Shown here in pieces: positions 22,642-34,936 of a stretch of DNA of 64,000 bases (positions within the stretch are counted from its first letter, which is position 1; every line of letters starts with the position of its first letter). Below the pieces are notes generated by a model that was not told the DNA's origin, ran no database searches, and saw only the letters and a program-made list of their open reading frames with translations. Origin of the DNA: Aaosphaeria pasadenensis (taxonomy: Eukaryota > Ascomycota > Dothideomycetes > Pleosporales); assembly GCA_022813625.1 (NCBI GenBank), contig JAKLMB010000025.1:62001-126000 (forward strand), written 5' to 3'. Both the position numbers and the translations under genes were made by a program.

Positions 22642-23465
22642 TCTACCCAGACCCTCTTTCCCTCTTTCTCCACCGCCCAACTTACCAACCGTCCACTTTC
22701 ACCACGCACTACATAGCAGAGATCACGAAACTCGATGTAATTACGTAGATAGCTTTCATTGAAGACAGGATATACACGCACATACCTCTTTTCCCCTTCT
22801 CCCTCTCTCTCCCTCCCCTCCTGATCCTCTTGCCACACAACAAAGCATTCACCCCTCACGCCCGCCCGCTAACCACGCCCACGAATACCACACCAGACCA
22901 CACCAGACCTCAGACCCGTCCATCCTCCTCCTTACGTAGTCCATCCGCGATTAACCCTCCCATACCCCATCTCCACCACTACAAGAGAAATGATGTTCGT
23001 ACATACACCCACTCACACTACGCACATAGCCTGTGCGTCTTGTCTGCTGTCTCACTCGGCTCGCCTTTCACTCTAGCAAGACACCAAGACACCCAAACAG
23101 CAACATAGCAAGACACCCAGACAGCGAGCGTGCGTGGCGTTGTCGTAAGGTGGGGGTGGTGGAGCGGTTTGGTATGTGTGCAGCGTGTGCTTTCTTTGTT
23201 CGTTGCCTTTGGCTTATGGTTTGCCTTGGCGGTGTTTTTCTTATATTCATTCTTGGAAAATCTGGGGAGGGGTGAGGGTGAGGGAAGGGATTTAGTGGGA
23301 CTATCATGGGATGGGATTGATATGGAACAGACAAACGAAGAAGAAGAGGAGAAGGAGGAGGAGAAGGAGGAGTGCGCAGGATTGCTATTCACATATACGT
23401 TTCATCTGCTATGACTTCTTGATTTTTTTCACCACTCCCAGTACTACTCCTACTACAATTGTGTA
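22642..23465. other. Convergent intergenic region, MCM3 to Rad26/ATRIP
   Basis: 824 bp holding both 3' UTRs. The left part is C/T-rich and includes several short ACACCAGACC and CAAGACACCCA direct repeats (22890-22920, 23080-23122). The right part is purine-rich (GAAGAAGAGGAG near 23337). No gene supported. Confidence 0.5.
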
Positions 23466-25895
23466 CTAATGTCTCACTGACAGAGACCCACTGTCCCCGG
23501 TCCCGCCAGGCTCAAACACCTCGAGCAGCTGCTCGCCCTCGGGCCCCGTCAGCCACCCGTCGAGCAGGTCCTCCGCGCCCTTGACGACCGCGTCGTCGAT
23601 GCCCTGCTCGATGACGAGGCCCTCGCTGAACGCGATGCGCGTCAGCGTGACGAGGAATTTGTGGTGCCCGCCGGGCACGAGGGCGAGCCGCTCGTTTATG
23701 AAGGTTGAGTAGTCGTGTGGCGAGGAGCAGGGGGGTTTGTTGGCGGCGGTGTGTGGGTGCGAGGTTATGAGGTTGTAGATTAGGGTGAAGGTTGTGTTGA
23801 GGGTTTTCGTCGTGAGGGCGTGGGTGGGGGAGGTAGGGGCGGAGTAGAGGGTCGAGAGTTGGGCGTGGAGGAAGGTGATGAGGCGGGGGAGGAGGAGCGG
23901 GTTCGTGAGGAGGCGGTGGGTGCCGTGGGGGAGGGTCGAGAAGTGGGTGAGGAGGTTGATGACTTGGAGGCGGAATGTGAGAGTTTGCGAGGGGGTGTAG
24001 GTGTGGGTTGACGTCGGAGATTGGGGTGGAGATGTGGTTGGGTCGGGGATGGTGGAGAGGGAGGCGTCGAGAATGGAGGTTAGGCGCTCGAGAAGCTCGT
24101 TCTCCCGGCGCTCTTGTCGTTCGGAGATGATTTGTTCGTGGGAGGGGGATGTTGCTGGTGGGTGGATGGCGCCGAGGGAGGTTGGGAGGGCGGAGGTGCT
24201 GAGAATACGGAGCATCGTCTGAACGGTTGGGAGGGGCTGGCGGCTTCTCACGATGACGAGGATGAAGTCGAAGGATATGAGTTGCCAGACGTGGGTAATT
24301 GCTTCCGGGGAAGAAACGCAGGCGGAGACGATTGCGTAGAGGAGGTCAAGACAGTCGAGTGTATCGATTGAGGCAGTTATCTTGCGCTGTGCTGGCGAAA
24401 AGAGCTCATCTACGCTTCCATAAAGACCCGCATCGGCAATGGGGATAGAGACTAAGTCTACAGACTTCATGATGAGAGGAACGGCGGTATCGCATATGGC
24501 GACCGCGGTCGAAGATGGCTCGCATGCCAAGATGAAATGTAGCGCATCCAGGTACAAGAAGATGGGCTCATAGTATGCCTCGTCCAAGCTCCTTTCCCAT
24601 AGAGACAGAAATATATGGCATATTTTGATAGCGAGCGTCCGGACGTCGTGTTCTAGACTGCAGGCCAACAAGTCATCGTACACGATCGAAGACAGCTGCT
24701 TGCTAGGCTCGGACGGGAAAGCATATTTTGTCATGGCTTCAAGTACTCGATCTTTGCCGTTTGACGATCGATTATTCACTAGTCGTTGGAGAAGCTGGAA
24801 TCGATGATCTTCTCGCTGCAGATTGGTCCTCAATATTGCTTCCCCCTTCTCATTGGGCTCGAACGGAGAGGCCGCGTTAGCTCGTTGTCGCGGTTCGCTC
24901 AATTGCAATGCAGGAATAGGACTTTGATCGGTTACATTCCTTTTCCGCTTATTTGCTTGCCTTGGTGTAGCTGGTTTGGACCTTGCGCGAGTCTTGCTGG
25001 GGGATGCCAGGGCCATATCCTCGTCTCCAAACCCGTCACCGAAGCCGCCCTGGGCGGAGATACTCTTCTGGCGTCTTTTCGGGGTATTCGATGGGCTCAT
25101 CACCGGATGCTGTTTCGGTCTGATCGATACATGACTCTTTTGGACTCTCGTGGCCTTGTCTGCCATCTTGTCGTGCTCCGCAAACATATTGTTTGTCTGC
25201 ACCTGCTCGTTCTGCTGCTTGAGCCTTTGTATCTCATCCCGGTGTTTCTTGAGCGCATCGTCGTTGCTTTGGCGCAGCTCGCGTACGGACTGGTCGTGTT
25301 CGCGGGCGACAGTGTTCAGTCTCCGTCGTAGAGTCGCAGCCTCGCCGGCGGTCTTTTGCGCATTGGACTTCTCGCTTTGTAGGTCTCGGTTCAGACGGGC
25401 TTTCTCTTGCTCCAACTACGAGGCTTAGGACCTATGTTTGTTTGGAATACATGTTGAACGACCTACCTTCTTGACACGGATGAGCAATTGTTGTGGGTCG
25501 ACCTGGGAGCGCCGAGGCTGTTGCTCGTCAATGTCCATGGAATCGTTCTGCGATGGATTGTCCTGCGCATAGTCGTTCTGAGCGTAGACGTGATCGAAGC
25601 GTGCACGCGACGGTTGAGAGGGGGCATTGGCCCATGACTGTTGTCGAGGGATTCCATTTTGATCTCTGAGGTCAATCAACTCGTCCTCATCCTCCTCGCC
25701 GTAGTTGGACTCGACAGGCGCGTTGAACTGAGCGGGTTGAGCCTGGGTGGCGCGAATGGCTGTGAACTCCAGCTCTTGCAGGGCATCGTCGGGGAGGTCG
25801 TCGAAACCATCATCGTCGAAGTCGAAGTCGTCATCGTGGCGGTCCATGTGCGTGGTTCTGTTTGTGTTCATGAATGTTGGCGGGACGGTTGCCAT
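23466..25895 (-). CDS. Rad26/ATRIP-type DNA damage checkpoint protein (UvsD-like)
   Basis: Predicted partner of the ATR/Rad3 kinase that binds RPA-coated single-stranded DNA. Exons 25895-25467 and 25415-23466 give 792 aa; the intron is GTAGGT...CGTAG and the join reads LIRVKKLEQEKARL. The N-terminus has the acidic segment DDDFDFDDDGFDDLPDDALQ and ELEFTAIRATQAQ, the RPA-interaction-like start of fungal Rad26 proteins. A coiled coil follows at roughly 130-230 (the dimerisation region of ATRIP), then a basic, NLS-like stretch (NKRKRN) and a long alpha-helical C-terminal region. Start choice: ATG 25895; ATG 25847 (MDRHDDDF) is a reasonable alternative. The last 250 codons are strongly C-ending, unlike the N-terminal part. 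Confidence 0.8.
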
Positions 25896-26931
25896 GCGCT
25901 TAGGTCCGTTTCCGTGTCCGGATGCGGGCCGAGCAACATGTCTTTGAGGGGTACAATACGGCACAACACAGTATAGTTCAGTATGTACAACGGGTGTACA
26001 GTTCAGGACGCGTGGTTCGTCCGTTCACGTGTAGTCCCTCAAGGGCGGCTGTGCGATGTCTCGACCAAATGTTCGTCCGTCTGTTGTTATCAACATCATT
26101 TGTTTTTATTACTTACTTCTGTATTCTACCTCGAGGCTTTGTAGTCGCGTCGTCCAATAGTGACCAGGGTAGTGGTGGAAGGTCGGCATTTCTTAACTCC
26201 GATGGGATGGGACTAAGACAATATCGGACTAGTGCCTTGGCAGATGGTCAAGTTCACATGCGTCCATGCACGCATGCGGTAGCAATCAAACCATGTATAT
26301 ACAAGGTGGATAGTGAATAAATGACAGTGAAGTAAATCGAGGAATGAGTAGAGGAATGGGCCAAATGAAAAGAAGCGCAGTGATCGAAATACAACGAGGG
26401 AGCGAGAATGTTCTTACAAGAAAGATGTCATCACATACGGTAGACAGTTTAACTACAAGCTACTAGAGGGAAGAGTGGCACAGTGGGTAGGTACTAATTG
26501 GGTTTAGGGCCAGGCTTAAGCGGAGTGACGTCTCTCCGCCGACAAGAAGAAATCATCAGGACATGACAGGGCAGGACAGGACAGGACAGGACAGGGACGA
26601 ACATTACAGCTACCTCCTACCTAATCAACTACCACCACCAAACGTCCAACTCCCCCTCTTCCTCATCTTCCTCCCCTCATCTATCCTCCCCCCTCACCAC
26701 TCCTAGCAATACAACCACCCCCTTCTCCTTCTATTCTGTCGCCGTTTCTTCACATCGCCAATCTCCACTTGCGCGCGTCACTGACCCTCATCCTTCGATC
26801 CCCCTTGACGTCCGAATCCGCCGCGCGTTGTCCGCATCAACCCTCCATCTTTGACAGCGCATCACAGCACCCTCATCACCACCTTTCGCACTCGCACTTC
26901 CTTGCTACATACGAATACACGCACATAGATC
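25896..26931. other. Divergent intergenic region with small satellite
   Basis: 1.0 kb between the Rad26/ATRIP-type and CDS1 start codons. It carries an ACAGG pentamer run at 26561-26596 (about six units) and then a C/T-rich leader before CDS1. No gene supported. Confidence 0.5.
26561..26596 (+). repeat. (ACAGG)n microsatellite
   Basis: Consecutive ACAGG/GCAGG pentamers ending in ACAGGGACG, upstream of the CDP-diacylglycerol synthase gene. Confidence 0.8.
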
Positions 26932-28483
26932 ATGCCTCGACCAAACAAAGACGTCAAATTTCGGCATAGGGGTGGCGCCGGCACCAACGGAAAGCCTCGT
27001 AGGCCAAGCACCAGCATGTCTGAGATCAGCGAGAATGCTTCAGAGCCTGGCAGTCCTACCCGCAACGGCGCAGTAGAGGAACCTCCGGTGAGATACCCGA
27101 CTATTCTGCTCAAGGGCAGCCACACCCTCCTCTCTACAGATATCTAACATGCGACTAGGCGCCTTCGCAACCCCCACCGCAGACAGAGTATGAGAAGAAA
27201 AAGGCCAACTTCATCACCCGCACGGTGTGGACCCTACTCATGATTGCTGGTTTCTTCTGGCTGTTATTCGCCGGGCACATCTACATCATCATTATCATTA
27301 CCGCCGTTCAAATAATATCCTTCAAGGAAGTAATCGCAATTTCCAATGTTCCTAGCCGAGCTCGGAGTCTCCGCTTCACAAAATCCCTGAATTGGTACTT
27401 CCTAGGCACCACCATGTACTTCCTCTACGGCGAGAGCGTTATTTACTACTTCAAACATATTCTACTGGTTGATAGGATCCTTCTTCCACTCACGACTCAC
27501 CATAGATTCATCAGTTTCATGCTGTACATAATCGGTAAGTTGGTTCAGAAATTCCCCATGGAGGTGCTGCGGCTAACACATCCCAGGATTCATCTTCTTC
27601 GTTAGCTCTCTCCAGAAGGGTCACTATAAATTCCAATTCACCCAGTTCGCCTGGACCCACATGGCATTGTTCCTCATCGTTGGCCAGGCTCACTTCGTCA
27701 TTAACAACATTTTCGAGGGAATGATTTGGTTCTTCCTACCAGTCGCCATGGTCATCACGAACGACATCTTCGCATACCTTTGTGGAATCACCTTTGGCCG
27801 CACGCCCCTGATCAAGATCTCCCCCAAGAAGACATGGGAGGGTTTCCTCGGTGCCTGGTTCTTCACCATCATTTTCGGCGTAGGTATCACGCATGTCATG
27901 ATTCGCTACAAGTACTTTATCTGCCCTGTCAACGATCTCGGTGCCAACCTCTGGTCTGGTTTGGAGTGCCAAATCAACCCCGTCTTCATCCCGCAAACCT
28001 ACTCACTACCCGTGGCCCTCCCGGAGTGGACACATCTTCCTACCCAACTCACGATTACCCCGGTTCAGTTCCACGTTCTTGTGCTCGCTACTTTCGCCTC
28101 ATTGGTTGCTCCCTTTGGTGGATTCTTTGCCTCCGGCCTCAAGCGTACCTTCAAGATCAAGGATTTCGGCGACTCCATTCCTGGCCATGGTGGCATGACC
28201 GACCGCATGGATTGCCAATTCATCATGGGATCTATTGCTTTCATGTATTACTCCAGCTTTATTGCCATCCACAAGACTAGCGTCGGTGGGGTCATTGAAT
28301 CTGCCATTACTGGATTGACCCTCGAGGAACAAATGGAGGTCGTCCAGATCTTAAGCAAACACCTAGTCAACCAAGAAATCATCCCACCTCAAGTATGCCA
28401 ATGTCTATCTGATTTCTTTGAAATAACGCTAATCAACTCGCCAGGTCCTTGACTACCTCTCCACCCAACTGAAGAGGAGATGA
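26932..28483 (+). CDS. CDS1: CDP-diacylglycerol synthase (phosphatidate cytidylyltransferase)
   Basis: Makes CDP-diacylglycerol from phosphatidic acid and CTP in the ER membrane, feeding phosphatidylinositol and phosphatidylserine synthesis. Exons 26932-27087, 27159-27534, 27587-28392 and 28445-28483 encode 458 aa; the last exon has only 13 codons (VLDYLSTQLKRR plus stop). A hydrophilic Ser-rich N-terminus (to about 70) is followed by about eight membrane segments. The family signature is GDSIPGHGGMTDRMDCQ at residues 372-388, with metal-binding D383 and D386. The preceding KISPKKTWEGFLGAW and ASGLKRTFKIKDFGDS are equally characteristic. Length is normal for fungal Cds1. Confidence 0.96.
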
Positions 28484-29022
28484 TGACGATCTTAAAAGTG
28501 TTATGTAGCATATTCGGTCCACATGACGGTTTTCGATTCTTGTAGCGCACCACAGCGGCGGCGTTCCGCTATTACTTGGGATCAAGTATAATGCATGTCA
28601 TCTCCTTGGCCGGCCTTTTCCTTTACAACCGGACGCTCGTGTCAGTGTATATACCCTACACTCCTCTCTTTTGCTAGAGAACCATTTTTTATGTAATATG
28701 TCTTCTTATGCCGGAACTAGACCCTGGGTCAGTCGAGGCCGCGTATTAGTCTTGCGACTTTTTCCTTTCTGGCTTTCATATAATTTTATTTTCTTTTTTG
28801 GGTTCAACGACCGAACAGGTCTAGGGGAAAAGGCCAATTGGGGTCATCCAAAATTATCTTGTCAGCTATAGTTCAAGATTATGAGTAGTCGCTAAATAGT
28901 AATCCAAATTATCCGTCATGATCTTGTCTTGGCAACAGTGGAGTGGTAGTAACGCACAGACCATTTCGAACCTCAATTCCCAAACTTTTGTCAGAAACAA
29001 TTCGAGATCTAACAGTACAGTT
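28484..29022. other. Intergenic region
   Basis: 539 bp holding the CDS1 3' UTR and the PPR gene promoter. An in-frame ATG at 28918 precedes the chosen start at 29023. Nothing else seen. Confidence 0.45.
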
Positions 29023-30855
29023 ATGCCTCCGCCAACGCTCGTGAATGACGCCCTCTGGAGGTGTCTATGTCCCAAGTTTCAGTCACCTACAGCTCTCCGC
29101 AACTTTTCCCGCGCCCAATCATGCCTTGTCGCCCGCAATGGACATACTCAGCGTCCCACTACGTTTCGCACAACATCAAGATCGCAAATCCGCCATGTCA
29201 ATGTCTCCGCTCCCTCCAGGCTTGATACCAACGACCTCAGCTTCGAAAACCACCGTTCTCCCGTCAGCCCAATTTCCAAGCGCTCTGCCAAACCAGATGG
29301 CCCCTCGTTGGTACACCTTCCCACAAATGCACTGTACGACAGACTGCGCCGCGACGGGGCTGCCGGCCGCTACAACGAAGTCATGAACATCGTCAAGATC
29401 CTCCTAAAAGATCGACGAGAGCGCCCAAACGTCCGCATGTATTCCGCAATCCTGCACAGCTTCGCAAACTGCCAGGAAGGCACCGCAGGCAAGATCAGGA
29501 AGGTCATGGAGGAGATGGTGGAGTCTGGTGTAGATTTGGACGTAGGCGCTTGCCACAATGCTCTCGAGGCGCTTGCCGTCCATCCTGATTATATCTTGAG
29601 GGAGGAGGTGCTGTCGTACATGAAGGAGAGGTGGTTTTCGCTGAACGACCGGGGGCATAACATGGTTGCTGCTGGACTGTTGAGGGATAGATTGTTCGAG
29701 CAGGCAATCGAGAAGATTGAGGAAATGGTGAGGCAGCGGATTAGCGTGCACGATTGGTTGTGGGATAAGGCGGTTTGGTTTTTGTTGGATTATGGGGAGG
29801 TGGATGAGGCGTGGCAGTTGATGCTTCTTCGACAGCAGTCCGCAACGGGGAAGAAGGAGTTTTCGAAGACTCTATTGACTCATTTCCTCGATGTTGCGGC
29901 AAGATTGTGTCATGTAAGTCTGCTTGGATTGCCTTTGCGGAGATGTGCATATGCTAATGGACTACAGGTTGACGGTGTCAACAGCATTTGGACGACCCAG
30001 GTCATCCCGAATTATATCAAGCCTGCAACAGGAACATGTCTCGACATACTCAACATGGCCTCCCGAACTGGAAACGTCCAACTTGCGACAGACGTCTTCC
30101 GTCTCCTGACGGAGCGCAAAACGATCTTCACATCCCACCACTACGAAATGCTCCTGGAAACGTACCTCAACGACAAAGATCTGCCAGCGGCCCTCTCCGT
30201 AATTCTCATCATGTCATCTAGCGGCATCAAGATCGACGAAAGTAGCATTCACCCCCTCTTCACCCACCTCCGCTCATCCCCGACCCTCCCCCTCGAAGCC
30301 GTCTCACTCCTCCAACGCGAATCCAACGCCGGAAAGCAAATCCCGACCGCCGCCCTCAACTCCTGCATCCAAGCCTCGATCCACCACTCCAACCTCGAAG
30401 AAGCCCTCGACATCTACAAAATCATCCACACCATCTCCCGCGGCGGCCCCACCACGCAAACCTTCAACATCCTCTTCCAAGGCTGCCACAAGGCGCGCCG
30501 CAAGGAGCTCGCCATGTACCTCGCGTCCGAGATGGTCGAGCGCGGCATCGCGCCCGACGCCATGACATACGACCGCCTCATCCTCGTCTGCTGCAACGCC
30601 TCCGACGACCCCGAGGACGCCTTCGCGTACTACGAGGAGATGCGGTCCTCCGGCCACGTGCCCCGCCGCGGCTGCTTCGAGATTTTGATTGATAAGGGGG
30701 TTGAGGTTGGGGACGCGAGGACCCCCCATGTGCTGCGGGATATGCGGGATTGCGGGTTCACGCCCAAGAAGGAGCTCGTGAGGAGCGTGGCGAATCGGTT
30801 CGTTAATGCGAGGGACGGGGAGCGTGAGGATGTGGTGCGGGAGGATGGGTTTTAG
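29023..30855 (+). CDS. Pentatricopeptide-repeat protein, probably mitochondrial
   Basis: Helical-repeat RNA-binding protein of the fungal PPR class, usually acting on mitochondrial transcripts. Exons 29023-29913 and 29968-30855 give 592 aa. The 54-nt intron (GTAAGT, branch-like GCTAAT, ACAG) is in frame and stop-free, so an unspliced reading also stays open. I start at MPPPTLVNDALWRCLCPKF because this opening is typical of these fungal proteins; an ATG 105 nt upstream is in frame. The basic, Ser/Arg-rich first 90 residues look like a presequence. PPR-like helical pairs are seen at RPNVRMYSAILHSFANC, TTQTFNILFQGCHKARRKEL and APDAMTYDRLILVCCNASD. Codon use turns strongly C/G-ending from about 30270 onward. 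Confidence 0.85.
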   Translation: MPPPTLVNDALWRCLCPKFQSPTALRNFSRAQSCLVARNGHTQRPTTFRTTSRSQIRHVNVSAPSRLDTNDLSFENHRSPVSPISKRSAKPDGPSLVHLPTNALYDRLRRDGAAGRYNEVMNIVKILLKDRRERPNVRMYSAILHSFANCQEGTAGKIRKVMEEMVESGVDLDVGACHNALEALAVHPDYILREEVLSYMKERWFSLNDRGHNMVAAGLLRDRLFEQAIEKIEEMVRQRISVHDWLWDKAVWFLLDYGEVDEAWQLMLLRQQSATGKKEFSKTLLTHFLDVAARLCHVSLLGLPLRRCAYANGLQVDGVNSIWTTQVIPNYIKPATGTCLDILNMASRTGNVQLATDVFRLLTERKTIFTSHHYEMLLETYLNDKDLPAALSVILIMSSSGIKIDESSIHPLFTHLRSSPTLPLEAVSLLQRESNAGKQIPTAALNSCIQASIHHSNLEEALDIYKIIHTISRGGPTTQTFNILFQGCHKARRKELAMYLASEMVERGIAPDAMTYDRLILVCCNASDDPEDAFAYYEEMRSSGHVPRRGCFEILIDKGVEVGDARTPHVLRDMRDCGFTPKKELVRSVANRFVNARDGEREDVVREDGF

Positions 30856-31632
30856 TTGATTGAGGGGCTAGACTAGACGTGCGTGCGGGATGTAGGTACA
30901 TAGTTGAATGTATGCGACAACAATGTCAAGACGTCAAACCATGGTCCGTACCGTGCTCAAACCAATCTCCTGTTCCCAAAAGGTGAATGGAAGGGAAGAT
31001 AAATATAATCACACTTAGTCTCACCAATGATTCACACAATTCGTCATTAGATATCTAATATCCCCTACACAGATCCTCCTCCTCCCAATCTATCCGTAAA
31101 AACGAGTGTCCTTCCAGTTCTTCCATATAACCTTTCTCGTTTGCCCTGGGTGAAAGCTGCAGATGAAAAGCAAAGATATATTTGTCTCAAAGCGATCTGT
31201 TATTTTCTTTTATCTGTTCAAGCGTACTTTGAGGGCCTAGTTTCTTTGATGTAACTGGTGTACACTAGACCTTTTGCTGACAGGGACATTTACTCGAGAT
31301 TGATGGGCGCAAAGTTTTGATGAGAGAGTGGTGTTCCGCAAATGGTCGGACGAATTAGGCCTTTGAGTGGGATCCCTGATTGCAATGTGTTTATGGTATA
31401 CAGTTGTGGGCGTGGCGGCCTGAGTTGACCAAGGTATTAGGGTTGGCTATTACATCGGTTGGAAGATACATAAGATGAGGGATGGGATGTTGTGTGATAA
31501 TATGCAGAGCTGCCTGTTGAACTCCAAACACCAGGGATATACAGTCTTGATTAAAGCTACTATACAGTGCCATTCCTCCCAGAAGTGCCTTCCTCGCTAT
31601 TGCGATGTTTTCCAACAAATTTCCGCCCAATG
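30856..31632. other. Convergent intergenic region
   Basis: 777 bp between the 3' ends of the PPR and Zn2Cys6 genes. AT-rich, no supported gene, no repeat of note. Confidence 0.45.
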
Positions 31633-33845
31633 CTACCGCGTAAACGCTTCACTGACAAACAGCGGCACCTTCTTCTTATCATCGATATACATCCCAATAT
31701 AAAACATCTTCTCATTAAGCCTTAACGACGGGTCCTCGTCCTCCTCCCCCGCCTTCGCCTCCTCCGTTTTCAGCAGCGCCTCCGCGTCCTCCAACGCCGC
31801 CAGAAGCTCGCCCGCCAGCCCGATCCCCATCTCCTTCGAAATCGAATCCAACCGCTTCGCCAACCTGATCCTATACTTCCTCGGCGTTTGGGGTGCCGCG
31901 AGCGCCGCCTGCATGCAGCACAACTGCATATATGCCCGATACAACGTGCCGGTCAGTCTGATGGGAAACCTATTCCCGGCGCTGTCGACCTCGCCCAGGC
32001 CGTACGGGACGTGCTCGTAGATCTGGACCGCGCGCGTCGCGATGCTGGCGTCCCACTCTGTGCGCAGTTTGGTGGGGTCGATGTGTAAGGCTTCGCACTG
32101 TTTGGCGTCGAGGAAGGGCAGGGTTTCGAGGAAAGCCTGCAGGAGGTAGATCTCGGTTGCGCGGCAGAGGTTGCCGAGGATGGACCAGGTGATGCTGAAG
32201 TACGTGGCTACTTGGGGGTCGGTCTCTTCGCGGCGTTTGCCGGTTATCGAGGAGACGTCTTGCTGGACGAGGTTGAGGAGGGGGTAGGTGGGGTTTTGGT
32301 TTCTGGCGGGAGCGGCGTTGGCTGGGTGGGGTCCATAGTCTTCTCGTTCTTTCTTGATGGGGATGGTGCGGAGTTGTACATCGCGGGGTGGTTGTTGAGC
32401 CGCACTGGGTTCTGGCGGCTTTGAACGCACGGCTGGGGAAGCTGGCGGTACTTCACGGGGCGTGGTCTCTTTGTTGGCTGCATCATCACCGGGTCCTTGC
32501 ATCCGCGCCTTTGGAGTTGTGCTTTTATGTGGAGATTTTGGTTTTCCCCTGCGGCTCTCTGAGGGCCTGGTTCTTTGTCGAGCCTGTCGGAATACCCGTG
32601 GTGCATATTGCTTGAGATCCGCGTCTTTAGAAGTCGCCCCCTCTGCGCGCAGGCGATTCTGTTTCGACAGCTCCGCTGCGAATTCCAGTCCCTGGGAGAA
32701 TGTTTCGGATATCTGCAGCCGATCCTTTTTCCTCGCGCGTAGCAGGTCGTCCAGCTTCTTCAGGTAAACGCTTACGTCGTGCATGAGCATGATCTGGTTC
32801 ACAATCGGGCTGACTGGGAATCGATCCCGCAGCCACATCGGCGCTTCGTCCAGGACTTGGCCATTGCGGTGGAAAAGAGACGCGTTAAGCTGCTCGGAAT
32901 AGATGACGATGAATAAGTTACGGCCAGCCTGGGTGTGTAGTTGCTCGGGGCCACGAAGTCGTAGGATGGCTAGGCGACCCTTCCCGTGAGATTGCAAGGG
33001 GGAGATCTGGCCTGGCTCGCGATCAAAGCAAATGACCTGGGTGTATGACGGTCAGTGACTACTTACTCGTAGATGTAGTCGAAATTCAGCGGCTTTCGAT
33101 GCGGCGATCTCAAGTAGTATGCGATTTTAGGCACGGGGAAAGAAATAGCATGGAAATGTTACTGCGGGAGCTAAGACTGACCTCGTAGAGAGCCATAAGA
33201 TAGACCGTGACAAGTGTGGCGTCGTGCTTACGAGCCACTGGGTCCTTTAAGATTTCAGTCATGGACCTGAGCGCGCGTCCATAATGGCGGCGCGCCTCTT
33301 GCATCAAATCATGGCGACGCTGCTGTTTGGCTACATTGACAAGCGCCACAGCCGGCAGCACGCTATTAATGCACTGCGAAATAGCCTGCGAGCCGTAATA
33401 AGGCTCGACGAAATTCAAGAAGTTGACCGTGTTGGCCCTGAACCCGTAGTCCTGGTAGAACCGTTCAATGGCGTACAACTCCGGCCGTACCTGCAGCCCT
33501 ACCATGCCATCCGAAGAAGGTAGTACTGCGGAGGGATGATTCAAGAGTAGTTCACGTTCCTGTTGCTCATTTCGTCGATTCTGCACCCGTTCCACGCGCT
33601 GTGCAACGGTCTTCTTCGCCCATGATTCCTGAGGTCGAATCACGGTCGACCATTCATCCCTCCACTCGCAATCCACATTCAATTTGACGCACCGGTTGCA
33701 ATCAGGACGTGTTTCGTCACACTTTCGATTGTACGTTTAGCAATTGATAAAAGAGGTATGCATCGCGAAGGCGTGGATTGCTTACCTTAATTCGTCGCCG
33801 CCTACATGTGAGGCATCCTCTCGAGGGCCGGCCTGTGTTCACCAT
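31633..33845 (-). CDS. Zn2Cys6 fungal transcription factor
   Basis: Nuclear DNA-binding regulator of the Gal4 type. Exons 33845-33786, 33721-33182 and 33036-31633 give 667 aa. The binuclear zinc cluster lies at residues 11-38 with C11-x2-C14-x6-C21-x6-C28-x2-C31-x6-C38, a perfect family match, and the first intron falls inside it, between K20 and C21. The N-terminal part of the second exon has a basic linker (VERVQNRRNEQQ). The protein continues with the helical middle region common in this class (ALYEVICFDREPGQISPLQ and GRLAILRLRGPEQL). A Pro/Lys-rich disordered insert lies at about 390-470. The second intron (142 nt) is longer than others here. No target can be inferred; the next gene upstream, also on the minus strand, is an MFS transporter. 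Confidence 0.93.
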
Positions 33846-34936
33846 GCCAATTGTTTAATTATTTTTTAGACGCCAACAGGTTTTAGAGTATTTAAAACAT
33901 GATGATATCTCTCAATTGATGGTCGAAGCTGGCTGCCACCCTACACATTCAAGATGCATCGTTGAAACAAGCTCGCATCGCTAACCAGAAATGGTTTGGT
34001 GCATTGAATAGGAAATCCATCGTGGGCAGACGGGGCGTATATATGCTGTCAGCGAAATGCCTCGCTAGACATATCTTCTCAGCTCGGAACCCTTTTAATG
34101 TCCTTTTGTCAATGTCCTTTCGTACAACGATAAACGCCTTTGGCTCGTACCAGAACTCGGCGAGTCATTCCATGTATACATACTGCCAATAATTGGATTA
34201 TCTATTGACAAAGCGAGCACTAGTTTCCAATTCCCGATTCACAACTTTTAAACGCCATTTATCGACCATCACGCCAGCAAAGAGGAAAAACAACAACAAC
34301 AACAACAACATAGGTCAACGACGCGCATATGAGGATCTCAAATTCTACAGTTTTTGAATTCATGACGACAGAAACTCGCGATAACATTGCATGCATCGTC
34401 ACTGCATGGCAATTCTAGCCGTTGCTATGGAACTGATGCAGCCCTAGGTGTTGTGGGGGCAGATTCATGGAAACTGTCATCCGGCTCTATTATCCCCGCG
34501 TGGTGATCGACACCGGGATGCGATTATTGCCATGAATCAGTCAGCCTCACTTGGAAAAGGGTGCCTGGTCAGCCTCGATCGATGCCTTATGCATTGTGAC
34601 AATAAATGTCGCTTGGGGTCCAGAAAAAAATTAGTCTGCCTTCCATCAATTCGCCCGATCTTCTGATGGTAAGATTCTCGTGGCCGCTTGTCGAAAGTGA
34701 CGGACGTTCAGGTAGGGTGGAGGGTGGTCGGTATCGGGATCCACACCTTCCAGCACGGCAAACACAGGTGTGTCACGTTCGGCATGCACCCTCTGTATCT
34801 GCCTCCTAATGTATTTTTGTTCCGTGCGAGCTTCGCGATACTGGGTGACTCGCTCACGTACATTTCCGATTCTGCCCTGGGTGGTCGGGCTGTTTCGTGT
34901 CAATCTATGTACGTGCCAATTGTGTAGGTGGCAGCC
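33846..34936. other. Intergenic region upstream of the Zn2Cys6 gene
   Basis: 1.1 kb. Contains a (CAA)n microsatellite at 34288-34310. Small open frames have no coding features. Confidence 0.45.
34288..34310 (+). repeat. (CAA)n microsatellite
   Basis: About seven CAA triplets in the intergenic region, not in a coding frame. Confidence 0.85.
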